DNA of 64,000 nucleotides from Caprella mutica (lineage: Eukaryota > Arthropoda > Malacostraca > Amphipoda > Caprellidae). The notes beneath the pieces are model-generated. The model searched no databases, was not told the DNA's origin, and saw only the letters and a program-made list of their open reading frames with translations. Below are positions 35,718 to 47,689 of the stretch, in pieces. Positions within the stretch are counted from its first letter, which is position 1; each line of letters opens with the position of its first letter. Made by a program: the position numbers and the translations under genes. The stretch is taken from NCBI GenBank assembly GCA_947561585.1, contig CANNZV010000923.1, positions 1-64,000 on the forward strand, read 5' to 3'.

Positions 35718-36091
35718 CATGGCATGCAAAACTGAGACATGAAATAGATATTGAACGTTTAGTGACAGAGAAGAGGAAAAACCCGTTTGATATCACAGAC
35801 TTACCAATTATAAATATAAATGAAAGTTTCACAGTCCATGAAACTATAAAAGAATTGATAGATGAATTACCATCCAATAATCCATTTGTAATACCTTTTG
35901 ATGACATGGATCTCACCATCGAAGAAGTACAAACTTATTCGATAGTAACACAAGGAAGTTTATTAGTATTGGTAATCATAAATTTGTTATTGGTATTGAT
36001 TCTTTATTTCCTGAAATATAGAGAAAGGAAAGGAGTTCAGGACAGGGACTTAGAAACAGGGAAGACATTTTCGTCTAGAGAAAGCAATTAG
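35699..36091 (+). CDS. Env C-terminal part with membrane anchor, shifted frame
   Basis: Open from 35699 in the frame one base back from the main env frame, overlapping its end by about 19 nt. It has no natural start codon: the first possible initiator is a GTG. It encodes a polar stalk, one strongly hydrophobic segment (about 35951-36010, Leu/Val/Ile-rich) and a short basic cytoplasmic tail, as expected of the end of a class I glycoprotein. The stop codon TAG (36089-36091) lies inside the first bases of the 3' LTR. The frame change is either a mutation, a sequencing error or frameshifting; I see no canonical slippery heptamer in the overlap. Confidence 0.75.
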   Translation, partial: HKTEQVTWHAKLRHEIDIERLVTEKRKNPFDITDLPIININESFTVHETIKELIDELPSNNPFVIPFDDMDLTIEEVQTYSIVTQGSLLVLVIINLLLVLILYFLKYRERKGVQDRDLETGKTFSSRESN

Positions 36092-36505
36092 TGGTATCCG
36101 TACTAACACAATGAAAGTTAACTCAAAACCTTGACGTACCCTAACCTTGTACCTAGAAGGTTGGAGAGTAGTTAAGGTATATAAGGATCTATCACCTAAC
36201 TAGAAGGGGAGTGTGAAATCGGATTCCTAGAAGTGACCAAGTTCTCTCGTGAGAAATTCCCTCGTCTCAACTCTTACTTAGACTCAAAATTTGTTGTACT
36301 AAATTTTATCGACAGTATTGAATAGTGAATGTTTCGTTTCTTACAAGTGTTTTATTATCCCCATTTATCTACTCTCTTATCTCAATTATTAAATTGTTCA
36401 ACCATAAGGCTTCTTCAGGCCCTAAGACTAAAGAAACTTGTAGTATACTTCTGCAAGTTACCTTAGGCAAAGAACCTATAGAACTAGAAATAAAGAGTTC
36501 TATCA
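36081..36505 (+). repeat. 3' LTR
   Basis: 425 bp, read as identical to the 5' LTR. The purine-rich run ending TAGAGAAAG just upstream is a weak candidate polypurine tract. Downstream DNA (TCAATTTTAC) does not repeat the upstream flank (CTAGAACAAC). Confidence 0.93.
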
Positions 36506-37203
36506 TCAATTTTACAATTACAAGTTTTTAATAGGTATATCATGCCTATTTAAACTCCCACTTAACGAGTACGGTGAACCCCTAAGTTATCCTTCGCTTG
36601 TTTCTACCCACATTCTCAAGTTTGAAGTCGTAATTAAGTTCTTCACATCCATGATTGCAAATACGTAAGTAACAGAGAGTTTAATGCGCTTTTTTCAGCA
36701 GTCCATTAATGTGGAGTACGTGAGCTATAATCCATCTTAATATTAATGAGCAGCCATTCTTTCATGAGCAGAAGAAGGCAGGTTCGGTAGGTTTTTTCCG
36801 ATTCTACCGTAGATCTTAGAGGAGTACCCTGCAGCGGCGGAAAACTCGCTACTAACGCTTTTTTGCTGGCTTTTCAAGGAGAGAAGAAAGCAGTAATGTT
36901 CTGGATACGAGAATTTGTTTTGTGTACATTAAAATGAATTAAAAAGTTACTGAACAAGTTGTTGTATATATACATAGTTATTTAAAAATATGGTAGTTAT
37001 TAATAGACTTGTTTGTTTTTTCTTAAGATTTTCGTAGGTTTGAAAATACGATTTCTCTCATAGTTTTCAAAATAGAATTATTGATAGTCTATGATGATTT
37101 AATTTCCTAATTCAAACATCAATATTTTCATTTCTACTACAATTTTACACAGTGAATAAAGACGTAATAATAAATAATTATAAAATTATATTGGGTTAAT
37201 AGA
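36506..37203. other. Unassigned sequence 3' of the retroelement
   Basis: No gene seen. Slightly GC-richer at 36760-36900, without recognisable content. Confidence 0.5.
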
Positions 37204-37392
37204 AGATTATGTGTAGTCCCCTCATAATCTTCTATGTCCCCTCCATAAATTTTCCCACTTAATCTTCTATGTCCCCACCATAACTTTTCCCACTTTATCT
37301 TCTATGGCCCCACCATAACTTTTCCCACTTTATCTTCTATGGCCTCACCATAACTTTTCCCCCTCAATCTTCTATGGCCCCACCATAACTAT
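37204..37392. repeat. 33-34-bp minisatellite, array 2
   Basis: About five units of TCTTCTATGGCCCCACCATA, the reverse complement of the 21.8-kb array. Confidence 0.92.
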
Positions 37393-37478
37393 ATTACTCT
37401 GGGCTCCTTTATGTTGTTCCACTCACCATTTAATATCCAATATAAATCCGCTGTGTCGATAGCATAACAGAAAATTAA

Positions 37479-37618
37479 TCTATGTTACTTGAATTCAAGT
37501 TGTATCCATGATACCTGCAGGAATAATGGATACCAATTAAAATAATCAATCTTATTATATATTTTCCTCTTACATGATCGAAAATGTGGAACCGTTCAAT
37601 AAATCGTAAGTCACACTA
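37479..37618. mobile_element. Diverged copy of the GGGTAAGTT-family MITE (right half)
   Basis: From GTATCCATGATACCTGCAGG through ACCAATTAAAAT to GATCGAAAATGTGG it aligns with 24150-24260. The terminal GGGTAAGTT is degraded. Confidence 0.6.
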
Positions 37619-37934
37619 GTATTAACTCAGTACTAAAATAGGCTATCACCCATAGCTAATTTAGTACGAAACTAATACCATAATCCCAAAGCAGCCTAAT
37701 AACAATCGGTAAAATATAAGCATTCACTGACAGTTAATATAGCCTATCCCTATTCCAAAGCGGGAACTTGGAACTCATTCCAAGACGTAATTGCCAATGA
37801 AGGCCAAGACTGGAATGATCGAGACCTGAGAATGACCAAGGTTTTGGACTCAACTGACTATATTTTAAGAGGTATTGACCGGTGCAAGGTTAAGGTCAGT
37901 GTGTTCATTGGATCAAATAATGTGATAAATATAA

Positions 37935-38216
37935 AATTTATACTAATAATTTCCCTCGTGTGTATATTTATTTATTTGGTGTCCGCTTTTACACAGTGGG
38001 CATTAAACATGAAGAATGTAACTATGATACGCACTGGAATATATTGACTTGATATTTAAATTCCCCTGTTTTTATTCAATTTTTAAATGTATTTTATCTA
38101 TAATTTTTTTTTTTTTTTTTAAAGGCTGCCAGAAGATAAATTAGACTATGCAAATTTTTTTATTTTTATTGAATTCATTAGACATGACCTGTTACTTTTA
38201 ACGGGAAAGTACACTA
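37935..38216. repeat. Dispersed repeat, inverted partner of 13.4-13.67 kb
   Basis: Same landmarks as the 13.4-kb copy in opposite orientation, including GTGTCCGCTTTTACAC and TTTTAACGGG. A poly-T run (38107-38121) interrupts it. A 71-codon frame (37832-38047) overlaps it and is not called. Confidence 0.75.
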
Positions 38217-38546
38217 TTATCATATATAATGTTCTATCTACACGATTTATTAATAAATCTAAAAAAGTGTTCGCGTGAGTTAAAAAATAAAATTGTGGTA
38301 TACCAATTTTATGATCATTGATAGAGGTTCAATTTATGTAATAATTATTATCCCTGATTCAACTTGTACATCAATATTTTAAACTGAATAGAATACAATT
38401 TAATATAGTAATTAATTGTATATAGGACAATATCTAAGCAGACTATTTTTTATATTTGGTTTAGTATGACGTACGGACAGACAGACAGAATCTGCTCTTA
38501 TTATAGAATTGAATTGAAAAGGTTATACAGCGCTATAGAAAATAGG

Positions 38547-39246
38547 GTAGCCAGTCAATTGATCCCTAGTAATTGATCTCCGTACTATTTGATCCCCAGT
38601 CATTATATTTATTGCTTATATACTTACAAAAAAATTATTTTCATGATAAATCAAATTGACATCTACTATTTATTCAATGTACATTTACCACAAGAGATAT
38701 TGCACTGAAGGCATAGCCTGGTCTTATTACAAATGGCACTTATGACTTGTCAAATTAGTGTTGAACATGGCCAGTAATTATTTCTCGTGGAATTGAAAAT
38801 ATTTCATGAGTTAGTTTGGCCGGTTGTTAGTTTTCAGTTAAGCTGTTTTCGTCATAATTCATGCAGGACGCAGGTGGGAGATTAAAAACCATTTTACGTA
38901 AATGAATATGTACAACTTTTACCAAAAAATGATCTATATTCAATTTAAAGTTATTATAATGAAATACATCTCTTATAATTATAAATCATAATTCACATTT
39001 ATTTGACTTGTCATACGTGGGAGTTGTAATAAAAGCGGGGTATGCAAGTACCATTAAATATTATTTTTACCGAAAGTAAATTTGATGGCATTAATTTTGT
39101 GTATGTCTATAACATGTTATGTAATTAAAGCATTCACAATTGTAACAACAACAAATAATGTCAACTAGGTTTTTAAACAGAAAAAATATGACCGGGATTC
39201 AATTGACCAGGTATCAAATGGTACGGGGATCAATTGGCCTAGACCC
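38547..39246. mobile_element. TIR element with CAATTGATCCC repeat ends
   Basis: The left end holds three spaced ATTGATCC/TTTGATCC motifs. The right end holds the inverted counterparts, finishing GGGGATCAATTGGCCTAGAC. About 600 bp lie between. Part of the interior (38790-38880, GAAAATATTTCATGAGTTA, TTTTCAGTTAAGCTGTTTTC) resembles 45520-45600. Non-coding. Confidence 0.65.
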
Positions 39247-39553
39247 AGAAAAAACATAGAGTCATCCATATTTAGCGATACAATATATATTTAATCAAAT
39301 ATTTTCTATTTTTTTCCAATGTAACTTTACTTTTGACAATTTATAATGAAAATATATATTTTATGATATTTAAATTTAATCATGACTAAAGTTTAAGATA
39401 AAACTAGCAATTCTATGGAAATTTAAACTAGGAAAATCAATACAAGAAATTTGGAAGAATTAGAAAGTGAATAAAATGGAGGACTCTAAAAAAGTATGAA
39501 TGCTCAAAATCTACCAAGAGAGGACCACCCAAACATAAATATAGTTATTATCT
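39247..39553. other. Unassigned AT-rich sequence
   Basis: Nothing supportable before the 22-bp array. Confidence 0.5.
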
Positions 39554-39554
39554 A

Positions 39555-40998
39555 TGCCTTTACCAGTCTTATACTGTGCCTTTACCAGTCTTATACTGTG
39601 CCTTTACCAGTCTTATACTGTGCCTTTACCAGTCTTATACTGTGCCTTTACCAGTCTTATACTGTGCCTTTACCAGTCTTATACTGTGCCTTTACCAGTC
39701 TTATACTGTGTCTTTACCAGTCTTATACTGTGCCTTTACCAGTCTTATACTGTGCCTTTACCAGTCTTATACTGTGCCTTTACCAGTCTTATACTGTGCC
39801 TTTACCAGTCTTATACTGTGCCTTTACCAGTCTTATACTGTGCCTTTACCAGTCTTATACTGTGCCTTTACCAGTCTTATACTGTGTCTTTACCAGTCTT
39901 ATACTGTGCCTTTACCAGTCTTATACTGTGCCTTTACCAGTCTTATACTGTGTCTTTACCAGTCTTATACTGTGCCTTTACCAGTCTTATACTGTGCCTT
40001 TACCAGTCTTATACTGTGCCTTTACCAGTCTTATACTGTGTCTTTACCAGTCTTATACTGTGCCTTTACCAGTCTTATACTGTGCCTTTACCAGTCTTAT
40101 ACTGTGCCTTTACCAGTCTTATACTGTGCCTTTACCAGTCTTATACTGTGCCTTTACCAGTCTTATACTGTGCCTTTACCAGTCTTATACTGTGTCCTTA
40201 CCAGTCTTATACTGTGCCTTTACCAGCCTTATACTGTGCCTTTAACAGCCTTATACTGTGCCTTTACCAGCCTTTTACTGTGCCTTTACCAGCCTTATAC
40301 TGTGCCTTTACCAGTCTTATACTGTGCCTTTACCAGTCTTATACTGTGCCTTTACCAGTCTTATACTGTGCCTTTACCAGCCTTATACTGTGCCTTTACC
40401 AGCCTTATACTGTGTCTTTACCAGCCTTATACTGTGCCTTTACCAGCCTTATACTGTGCCTTTACCAGTCTTATACTGTGCCTTTACCAGTCTTATACTG
40501 TGCCTTTACCAGTCTTATACTGTGCCTTTACCAGTCTTATACTGTGCCTTTACCAGTCTTATACTGTGCCTTTACCAGCCTTATACTGTGCCTTTACCAG
40601 CCTTTTACTGTGCCTTTACCAGCCTTATACTGTGTCTTTACCAGCCTTATACTGTGCCTTTACCAGCCTTTTACTGTGCCTTTACCAGCCTTATACTGTG
40701 CCTTTACCAGCCTTATACTGTGCCTTTACCAGCCTTATACTGTGCCTTTACCAGCCTTATACTGTGCCTTTACCAGTCTTATACTGTGCCTTTACCAGTC
40801 TTATACTGTGCCTTTACCAGCCTTATACTGTGCCTTTACCAGCCTTATACTGTGCCTTTACCAGCCTTATACTGTGCCTTTACCAGCCTTATACTGTGCC
40901 TTTACCAGTCTTATACTGTGCCTTTACCAGTCTTATACTGTGCCTTTACCAGTCTTATACTGTGCCTTTACCAGTCTTATACTGTGTCTTTACCATTC
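39555..40998. repeat. 22-bp minisatellite
   Basis: About 65 units of CCTTTACCAGTCTTATACTG plus TG. Two variant classes, CAGTCTTATAC (left half) and CAGCCTTATAC (mostly 40200-40900), are arranged in blocks. Forward frames of 249-520 codons are open in all phases (period 22 residues). They are repeat artefacts. Confidence 0.97.
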
Positions 40999-42238
40999 TT
41001 ACATTAGTACTTCAAGTCTACACGTGTTTTTATATACTTTAGCAGTACACACTATACACACCAAGCTATCCATTTGTCCTATAGCATCTGAATTATATCC
41101 AGTCATGGGTGGTTAGCTTCAGAACTTATTTAATGCCTGGCTTTACCGCGAGTTATAAATCAGTATTAGACTGGCTATAAAAAGAATGGCAGTTGAACGT
41201 GATGCTGGGAAAGCATTACCAACATATCTGATATAATATTTCATCATTATCAAATTCTTGAAAGAGAATTATTGATACTTTATTTGATTTGATTCCTAAT
41301 GAAAATTGGAGGGCGGTTGAGTTGCCTTTTAACACGAATGAAGTGTGAATAAAATTATTAAGGTTCACGCTTGACGTGGTTCGTGTTATACGTCCATTAG
41401 CACGGACCTAAAAAAACACGTGAACGCTAGACAAACAAATGGAATTGTTATAGTAGCGTAAAATGATGTGATTATCAGTACACGCTTGTTGTGAATATGT
41501 TCTTTATTAATAAATAAACTGTGTACTGTATATTGGGGTTGCCAATTAGCCTTATTGGTACTGAAAGGGGTCATATAGATCACTATTGGTTTAATTTTAC
41601 TCTAATAAAATTTAATTCAGCTTAGGGATATTTAACGAATTTATTAAATTTTGAACTTTGCAAACTTTTTAAAGATCACTTCGTTAAATAATTTATATTA
41701 TTTTACTTATTTCTTAACACAAAAATAACAGTTTGAATAGAAAGATGTTTTTTATCCATGTTTGCTTCTTCATTCTTATTATTTATTCATTTATATACAT
41801 TTCTTTATTCATATAAGTTTCTTTATTTTATTTATTCACATTTATCTATTTTCTGGATATACGATATTCCCCACGTCACAGCAATGACATAATAATTATC
41901 TCACAGAAAAATAGATGTGACTATTTTTCGAAGGAAACTTTCCTTGTAATGATTAACATAATATATATGCATTAGATGATTTTTATCATTACTTACAATG
42001 CTAAGTTATTTGATATAAAGGGGAAATTACATTAAATACAAGACTAATGGGATAATTATTTATTATCATATGTAGAATTTTATTACTATATGGATTTATT
42101 TTTAAACCCATCTTTTTTTTAATTTAAAATGTTTTACAATAACGTTTTTAAGAAATGAATTATTTTTTTATGGAATTATTAATTATTCATGTACATAGCA
42201 ACAATTGAAAGTGATTTGTTATTACTTATATAGTTTGT
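40999..42238. other. Unassigned AT-rich sequence
   Basis: No gene, RNA or clear repeat. Confidence 0.5.
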
Positions 42239-42239
42239 A

Positions 42240-42450
42240 CAGTCGTACTCCTGTATAGTGAAATCCTCTATAGTGAATGTAGCAACATGAGTAAGGAAGT
42301 AGCCTCTATAGTGAACCTATTTTATTTAATCTTCCATAAAATGATCATCAGTTTTAGTAAACTGAAGTCAAATTTGTTCACTATACAGGCTACTTCTTTA
42401 CTCAGGAAACTACATTCACTATAGAGGATTTAATTACAGAAGAGTTGTAG
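42240..42450. mobile_element. TA-flanked MITE, CAGTAGAACTCC family, copy 2
   Basis: Ends CAGTCGTACTCCTGTATAGTG and (complement) CTACAACTCTTCTGTAATT. Internal ATTCACTATAGAGGAT arms and the CTGCCAT-type loop region are shared with the other copies. TA on both sides. Confidence 0.75.
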
Positions 42451-42868
42451 TATAATACAAACTTAGTAATATCAATAATAAAACCTAGTAACTTTTAATT
42501 CTAACTAAAGTACCGACTAACAGATAAAAATTTTATACTGAACATAAATTTCAATATTTTATTAAATATATATTAACAACTATAAAAGAAATATGAAGAA
42601 GTAAACTAAAGTTGTATTTTTAAATAAATTCTAAAAAATTTAAATGGAAATATTCTCATATAAAATTTATTCATATTATAACAAGGAGCGTTATATCTTA
42701 TTTAAATCATGAGATTTATTTCCCCCTCAAGTTGCAGGCATACAAAGCAGCGTGTGTCCAGACTCTAAAATATGCCCGAGTATTCAAAGCAATTGTCCCT
42801 GTGGTGGCTAAAATATGACCACCCGACACCCCATGGGATACGATAAGCCCTTATATCTTACCAATGAA
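42451..42868. other. Unassigned AT-rich sequence
   Basis: No feature supportable. Confidence 0.5.
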
Positions 42869-42869
42869 T

Positions 42870-43440
42870 AATGGCAAGGAGAACTTATAATGTGGATGTA
42901 CTTGATGTACTTGACGGTAAAGAAAACTTATGATGGGGGTACTTGATGGAGGGAGAACTTATAATGTGGATGTACTTGATGTACTTGATGGGAAAGAAAA
43001 CTTATGATGGGGGTACTTGATGGAGGGAGAACTTATAATGTGGATGTACTTGATGTACTTGATGGTAAAGAAAACTTATGATGGGGGTACTTGATGGAGG
43101 GAGAACTTATAATGTGGATGTGCTTGATGTACTTGATGGTAAAGAAAACTTATGATGTGGGTACTTGATGTACTTGATATAGGGGGAACTTATAATGTGG
43201 ATGTACTTGATGTAAAGGCTGGAAAGATTGGCTTGATGTAGTGGCTGATCCTTGGTGTAATTAAAGGTCCTTGATGGTACTTGATGTGGATTTTCTTAAT
43301 GTAGAGGATGATATTTGATGTAGAGGGAGGCTGATATTTGATGTAGATGTACTTTGTGTAGTGGTTGGTACTTGATGTAGAGGGAGGCTGGTACTTGATG
43401 TTGATGAACTTTGTGTAGTAGTTTGTACTTGATGTAGAAG
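42870..43440. repeat. About 75-bp minisatellite with GTACTTGATG submotif
   Basis: About four units each containing AACTTATAATGTGGATGTAC, followed by a decayed tail to 43440 of shorter GTACTTGATGTAGAGG units. Reverse-strand frames here (43261-43526) are periodic and not called as genes. Confidence 0.88.
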
Positions 43441-43498
43441 TTGTGACAATGGTGCATGCATTTCATTAAGCACTCACTGCACTGAAAAAAATAAACAA

Positions 43499-43820
43499 CT
43501 GATGCACCCAAGTGTTTCGAGTTCACCCTATGGCTTTGTCTCTAAAGCGAGACACTTCAGTGCATCAGACTATAGTTTTGATGTACTTAGGATTGAGAGT
43601 GCATCATTTCGATTCACTTTAGTGTCTCAGATATAAGTCTATTAAAATGATGAAGAAATTTATTCTCATCATTTTAACAAAGAATAATTTGAGAGAATAA
43701 AGTGCATCGAACGGATGCATTTTCCAGTCTAAGTGCATCCGAACTATAGTCTGATGCACTAAAGTGTCTCGCTTTAGAGACAAAGCCATAGGGTGAACTC
43801 GAAACACCTGAGTGTATCAG
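43499..43820. mobile_element. MITE with about 80-bp inverted ends, CTGATGCAC family
   Basis: The left arm runs from CTGATGCACCCAAGTGTTTC. The right arm complements it as CTGATACACTCAGGTGTTTC. The GAGTTCACCCTATGGCTTTG and AAAGCGAGACACTT segments are shared by both arms. Short AT-rich loop. Non-coding despite small reverse-strand frames. Confidence 0.88.
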
Positions 43821-43849
43821 AATTCCTATGAGTGTACTCGGAAAGTGGC

Positions 43850-44010
43850 TGGGAAGGTACAGTACCTTGATCTTTTCCCGATCGCTCCCAAAATCCAAAA
43901 CAATGCTTCCTGAATATTGACCAATCGTCCCACCAAATTTCAGGTAATTTGGTTGAATACTTTCTGAGTTATGCGAATAACAAGATTACAAGTAAATCCA
44001 ATCAGAAAAT
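43850..44010. repeat. SINE-like dispersed repeat fragment
   Basis: Contains GATCGCTCCCAAAATCCAAA, GACCAATCGTCCCACCAAAT and TGAGTTATGCGAATAACAAG, shared with the 53.5-54.4 kb copy and with 59.97-60.08 kb. Confidence 0.75.
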
Positions 44011-46128
44011 AACCTTCTGCTACTTGTAGAGAGTAATCACAATGGAAGACTATACAGTTTTGTTTCTCGTGGCTACACTTTTCCAAAATTGTTACAGTAT
44101 TGGGACAAGGAAATTTTGCCATCTGGAATGGACGAATAATTCGAACATCAAATTATTCTTTGATCTTATATTTAATAGTAAAATTCCCTTCCAAACTAAA
44201 ATGTAAATTCAAGTTGCGCATAAAAAAAGATGGCAATAAAAGAAAATTTATGAACCTCAAAGTTTATTTTTATATTACCTTCCATATCCCATGCAAGAAG
44301 GATAAATTCCTAAGTCTGGTGGTACGTATTTCACACCACTCTGTGGATTACGCTTAATGCTCACTAGTACAGAAGATATACCACCTAAAAATGCTTTCAG
44401 ATCTGGTGGCACATATTTCATACCCCTATAATAAGGGTTACGTTTAAGGGGACCGCCTCCCTAAAAAAAGTTTATTAACTAATATACAAATTTGAAATTT
44501 TCAGGGTTAATGCAACTATTCAAATGGAGTATTTTTTATTTAGGATTTTTTATTACTTACAACTTTGCCCCCTTCACCTCCTACCCCCCCCCCCAAAAAA
44601 AAAAAATAGAGGGCTACTTTCAAAAGGCATCAAGTCATACCATTTTTGAGCTAGATACGTGGGGTTGGTTTCATCTTGTTCAGAATTTAGTTGTCCACAA
44701 AGTTACAGAGATTTTTTTAAATTCGTCTAAGAAAAATTGTGAAAGAATCTTTACCTATTTTTTTCAAAAATATTTTTTTTTATATATCTCATTATACTTC
44801 TTCACACATTGAGAAATTTGAAAAAAAAAACCGCCTGTAACTTTGTGAGCAATTCATTTATGAAGAAAATAAAATAAAGCCCATTTCTCTACCTAAAAAA
44901 CTGTAGAAGTTGATGCCTTTTGGAGTCGAAAAAAAGTACTTTTCAGGAGAGCCAATTTACTGATTATTTTTGGAAAAAAATTGTCTAACTAAAATAATTC
45001 TGGTTCCATAACTTAGCGTGGAGACTTTTATTTTAGTGGTGCGTCCTCTTATTGATGCATCTGGTCACCAAATCACCCAAATAAACCCTCAATACCTGTG
45101 CTGACAGCTCTTTTGACAGACCTGACAGGAATAATCTACAATATTGTCGATCTGTATTTGAAACAGTTTTGAATTGTCTTAGCTCTAATATTTTAACACG
45201 TTATACGGGACACTATGGAACATTATTTTATGTTTTTTTTTCAAATTTGAGGGATATATTGCTCAGTGCTACAGAAATTATACCACCTATGGTTAGTTAA
45301 TAGTCATGAACCTTTGAGTATGTAGGAAGTATATTTATGTGTATGTAGAACATATATTTAAAAGCATGTAGGAGCATGTAAGGCAATTAGGAGTTAAAGA
45401 AATAACCCGGGAATAAATCATTCTTGCCAGATATCTAACAATAAAGGCGTCCCCCGCTCTTATTACGTCTCAGACTTACAAGTCAAATAGGTGTGGGTCA
45501 TGTCTCGGACTTACATTAACTGGTATAGAAAATATTTCAGGAGTAACTTTGGTAATTTGTTTTTTAGTTTTCAATTAAGCTGTTTTCACAGTGACTATTA
45601 CAAACTATATGATAATGCATGTGAGATTGATTAAGAAAAATTAGGGTAGATGATATATTTACAAGAAAGGAAATTCAAATAAATAAATTAGTAATTCAGA
45701 GTAGAGTTTAAGTTTTTCAATTTATATTCTATCTTCAATTCTTCAATATACATTGGAGATCTCTTTTATTTTATTTTTTTGTTTCGACGCAATAATTATT
45801 TTAGGTATGAGATGAACTGTATAAACTTTTCTTATTCAATAATTGAATTGCAGAACTCTGAAAATTGGTTAATACTTTCAATACAATAAATGAATATTGT
45901 AGGGAAAAGTAACCAGTGACCAAAAAAGCGTAAGAAGCTGAATAGTTATTTATAAAGTTTACATCTCCTTCAGATTGTAACCCTTATGTATGGCATTTAT
46001 TTGATACAAGAGGAAGCTCAAATTATTTGTAGTGTTTTTAGATTCAAATTTGGTTTGTTTTTTCTTCCTTTGATTATTGCTCTTATTACGTCATTTCTCG
46101 ATGATTCTCCTATTAAAATATTGGATAC
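44011..46128. other. Unassigned sequence with small duplications
   Basis: 44313-44455 holds two diverged units of about 85 bp (TCTGGTGG...ATTTCA...). 45395-45437 carries a 42-bp-satellite-like piece (CCGGGAATAAATCATTCTTG). 45520-45600 is related to 38.8 kb. No gene supported. Confidence 0.5.
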
Positions 46129-47141
46129 ATCGGCGAAAAGATCCTTCCCAGCCACTACACGGTACACTGAAAAGATCCTTCCTAACCACTACACGGTACA
46201 ATGAAAAGATCCTTCCTAGCCACTACACGGTACACTGTACAGATCCTTCCTAGCCACTACACGGTACAGTGAAAAGATCCTTCCTAGCCACTACACTGTG
46301 CACTGAAAAGATCCTTCCTAGCCACTACACGGTACACTGAAAAGATCCTTCCTAGCCACTACACGGTACACTGTAAAGATCCTTCCTAGCCACTACACGG
46401 TTCAGTGAAAAGATCCTTCCTAGCCACTACACGGTACACTGTAAAGATCCTTCCTAGCCACTACACGGTACAGTGAAAAGATCCTTCCTAGCAACTACAC
46501 GGTACACTGTAAAAATCCTTCCTAGCCACTACACGGTACAGTGAAAAGATCCTTCCTAGCCACTACGCGGTACACTGAAAAGATCCTTCCTAGCCACTAC
46601 ACGGTACAGTGAAAAGATCCTTCCTAGCCACTACACGGTACACTGTAAAGATCCTTCCTAGCCACTACACGGTAAAGTGAAAAGATCCTTCCTAGCCACT
46701 ACACGGTACACTGAAAAGATCCTTCCTAGCCACTACACGGTACACTGAAAAGATCCTTCCTAGCCACTACACGGTACACTGAAAAGATCCTTCCTAGCCA
46801 CTACACGGTACACTGAAAAGATCCTTCCTAGCCACTACACAGTACACTATAAAGATACTTCCTAGCCACTACACGGTACAGTGAAAAGATCCTTCCTAGC
46901 CACTACACGGTACACTGAAAAGATCCTTCCTAGCCACTACACGGTACACTGAAAAGATCCTTCCTAGCCACTACACGGTACACTGAAAAGATCCTTCCTA
47001 GCCACTACACGGTACACTGAAAAGATCCTTCCTAGCCACTACACAGTACACTGAAAAGATCCTTCCTAGCCACTACACGGTACACTGAAAAGATCCTTCC
47101 TAGCCACTACACGGTACACTGAAAAGATCCTTCCTAGCCAT
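46129..47141. repeat. 34-bp minisatellite, second locus
   Basis: About 30 units of the monomer found at the left edge of the window, all in one orientation. Variants (ACTGTAAAG, CAGTGAAAAG) alternate in the left two-thirds and give way to uniform CACTGAAAAG at the right. Confidence 0.96.
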
Positions 47142-47688
47142 TCCCTATCGAAAACTGCACGTCTTTTTGTTACTTTTTAGTCATAATGCCTATTGGGTTT
47201 TACCGTATAAGCTGAGATTTGCATCCCACACAGGAAGGGGATACTTATTCTTCATCCTGTTTGTCTTTCATTGTATCACTTATTATTGAAAAAAATTACC
47301 CATGGATTTTGAAACACCTATCAATAACGATCCAAAAATTGCCAATGAATAAGTTACCATATGAAACTGCAAGTTGGGAGTGGAAAATAACGATGTACTT
47401 TGTTGATAAAGAACTCTCTTAAATAAAGGTTGCATCTAGAAATATTCTATTTATTACTCATTATCCATTAGTATATTGTCCACCTAACCAAATAACAAGA
47501 GTTTGAAATGAAATAATCACAAAGGACTTCTAAAAAGCAGACATAAAGGAAAATGGCCGATCAAAGCTACTACGAAGGAAAAAAATGAAGTTATTAAAGA
47601 ATCCTTTGTTAAGTTACTTATACAATAATATAATACTTTGAATGCAAATATAAATTTGAAATGTAATTCTGATTAACTCTTTATTCTT
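47142..47688. other. Unassigned sequence
   Basis: A 67-codon frame (47219-47422) has no recognisable features. Nothing else supportable. Confidence 0.45.
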
Positions 47689-47689
47689 A

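Larger units (their letters stand above)
27328..36505 (+). mobile_element. Complete Ty3/gypsy element with env (errantivirus-type)
   Basis: About 9.2 kb: 425-bp LTR, tRNA-Lys PBS, 1.2-kb leader, gag, pol (PR-RT-RNase H-IN order, the Ty3/gypsy order), env, 425-bp LTR. I read the two LTRs as identical base for base, so insertion is recent on an evolutionary scale. I find no convincing target-site duplication at either edge under any choice of boundary. The element is markedly less AT-rich than its surroundings in gag and pol. Coding integrity: gag and pol intact, separated by one in-frame stop; env split by one frame change. Confidence 0.95.

Noticed and set aside
39496..41116. Overlapping 249-520-codon frames as membrane proteins
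   Set aside because: All three forward phases are open through the same 22-bp repeat, so the hydrophobic peptides are artefacts.
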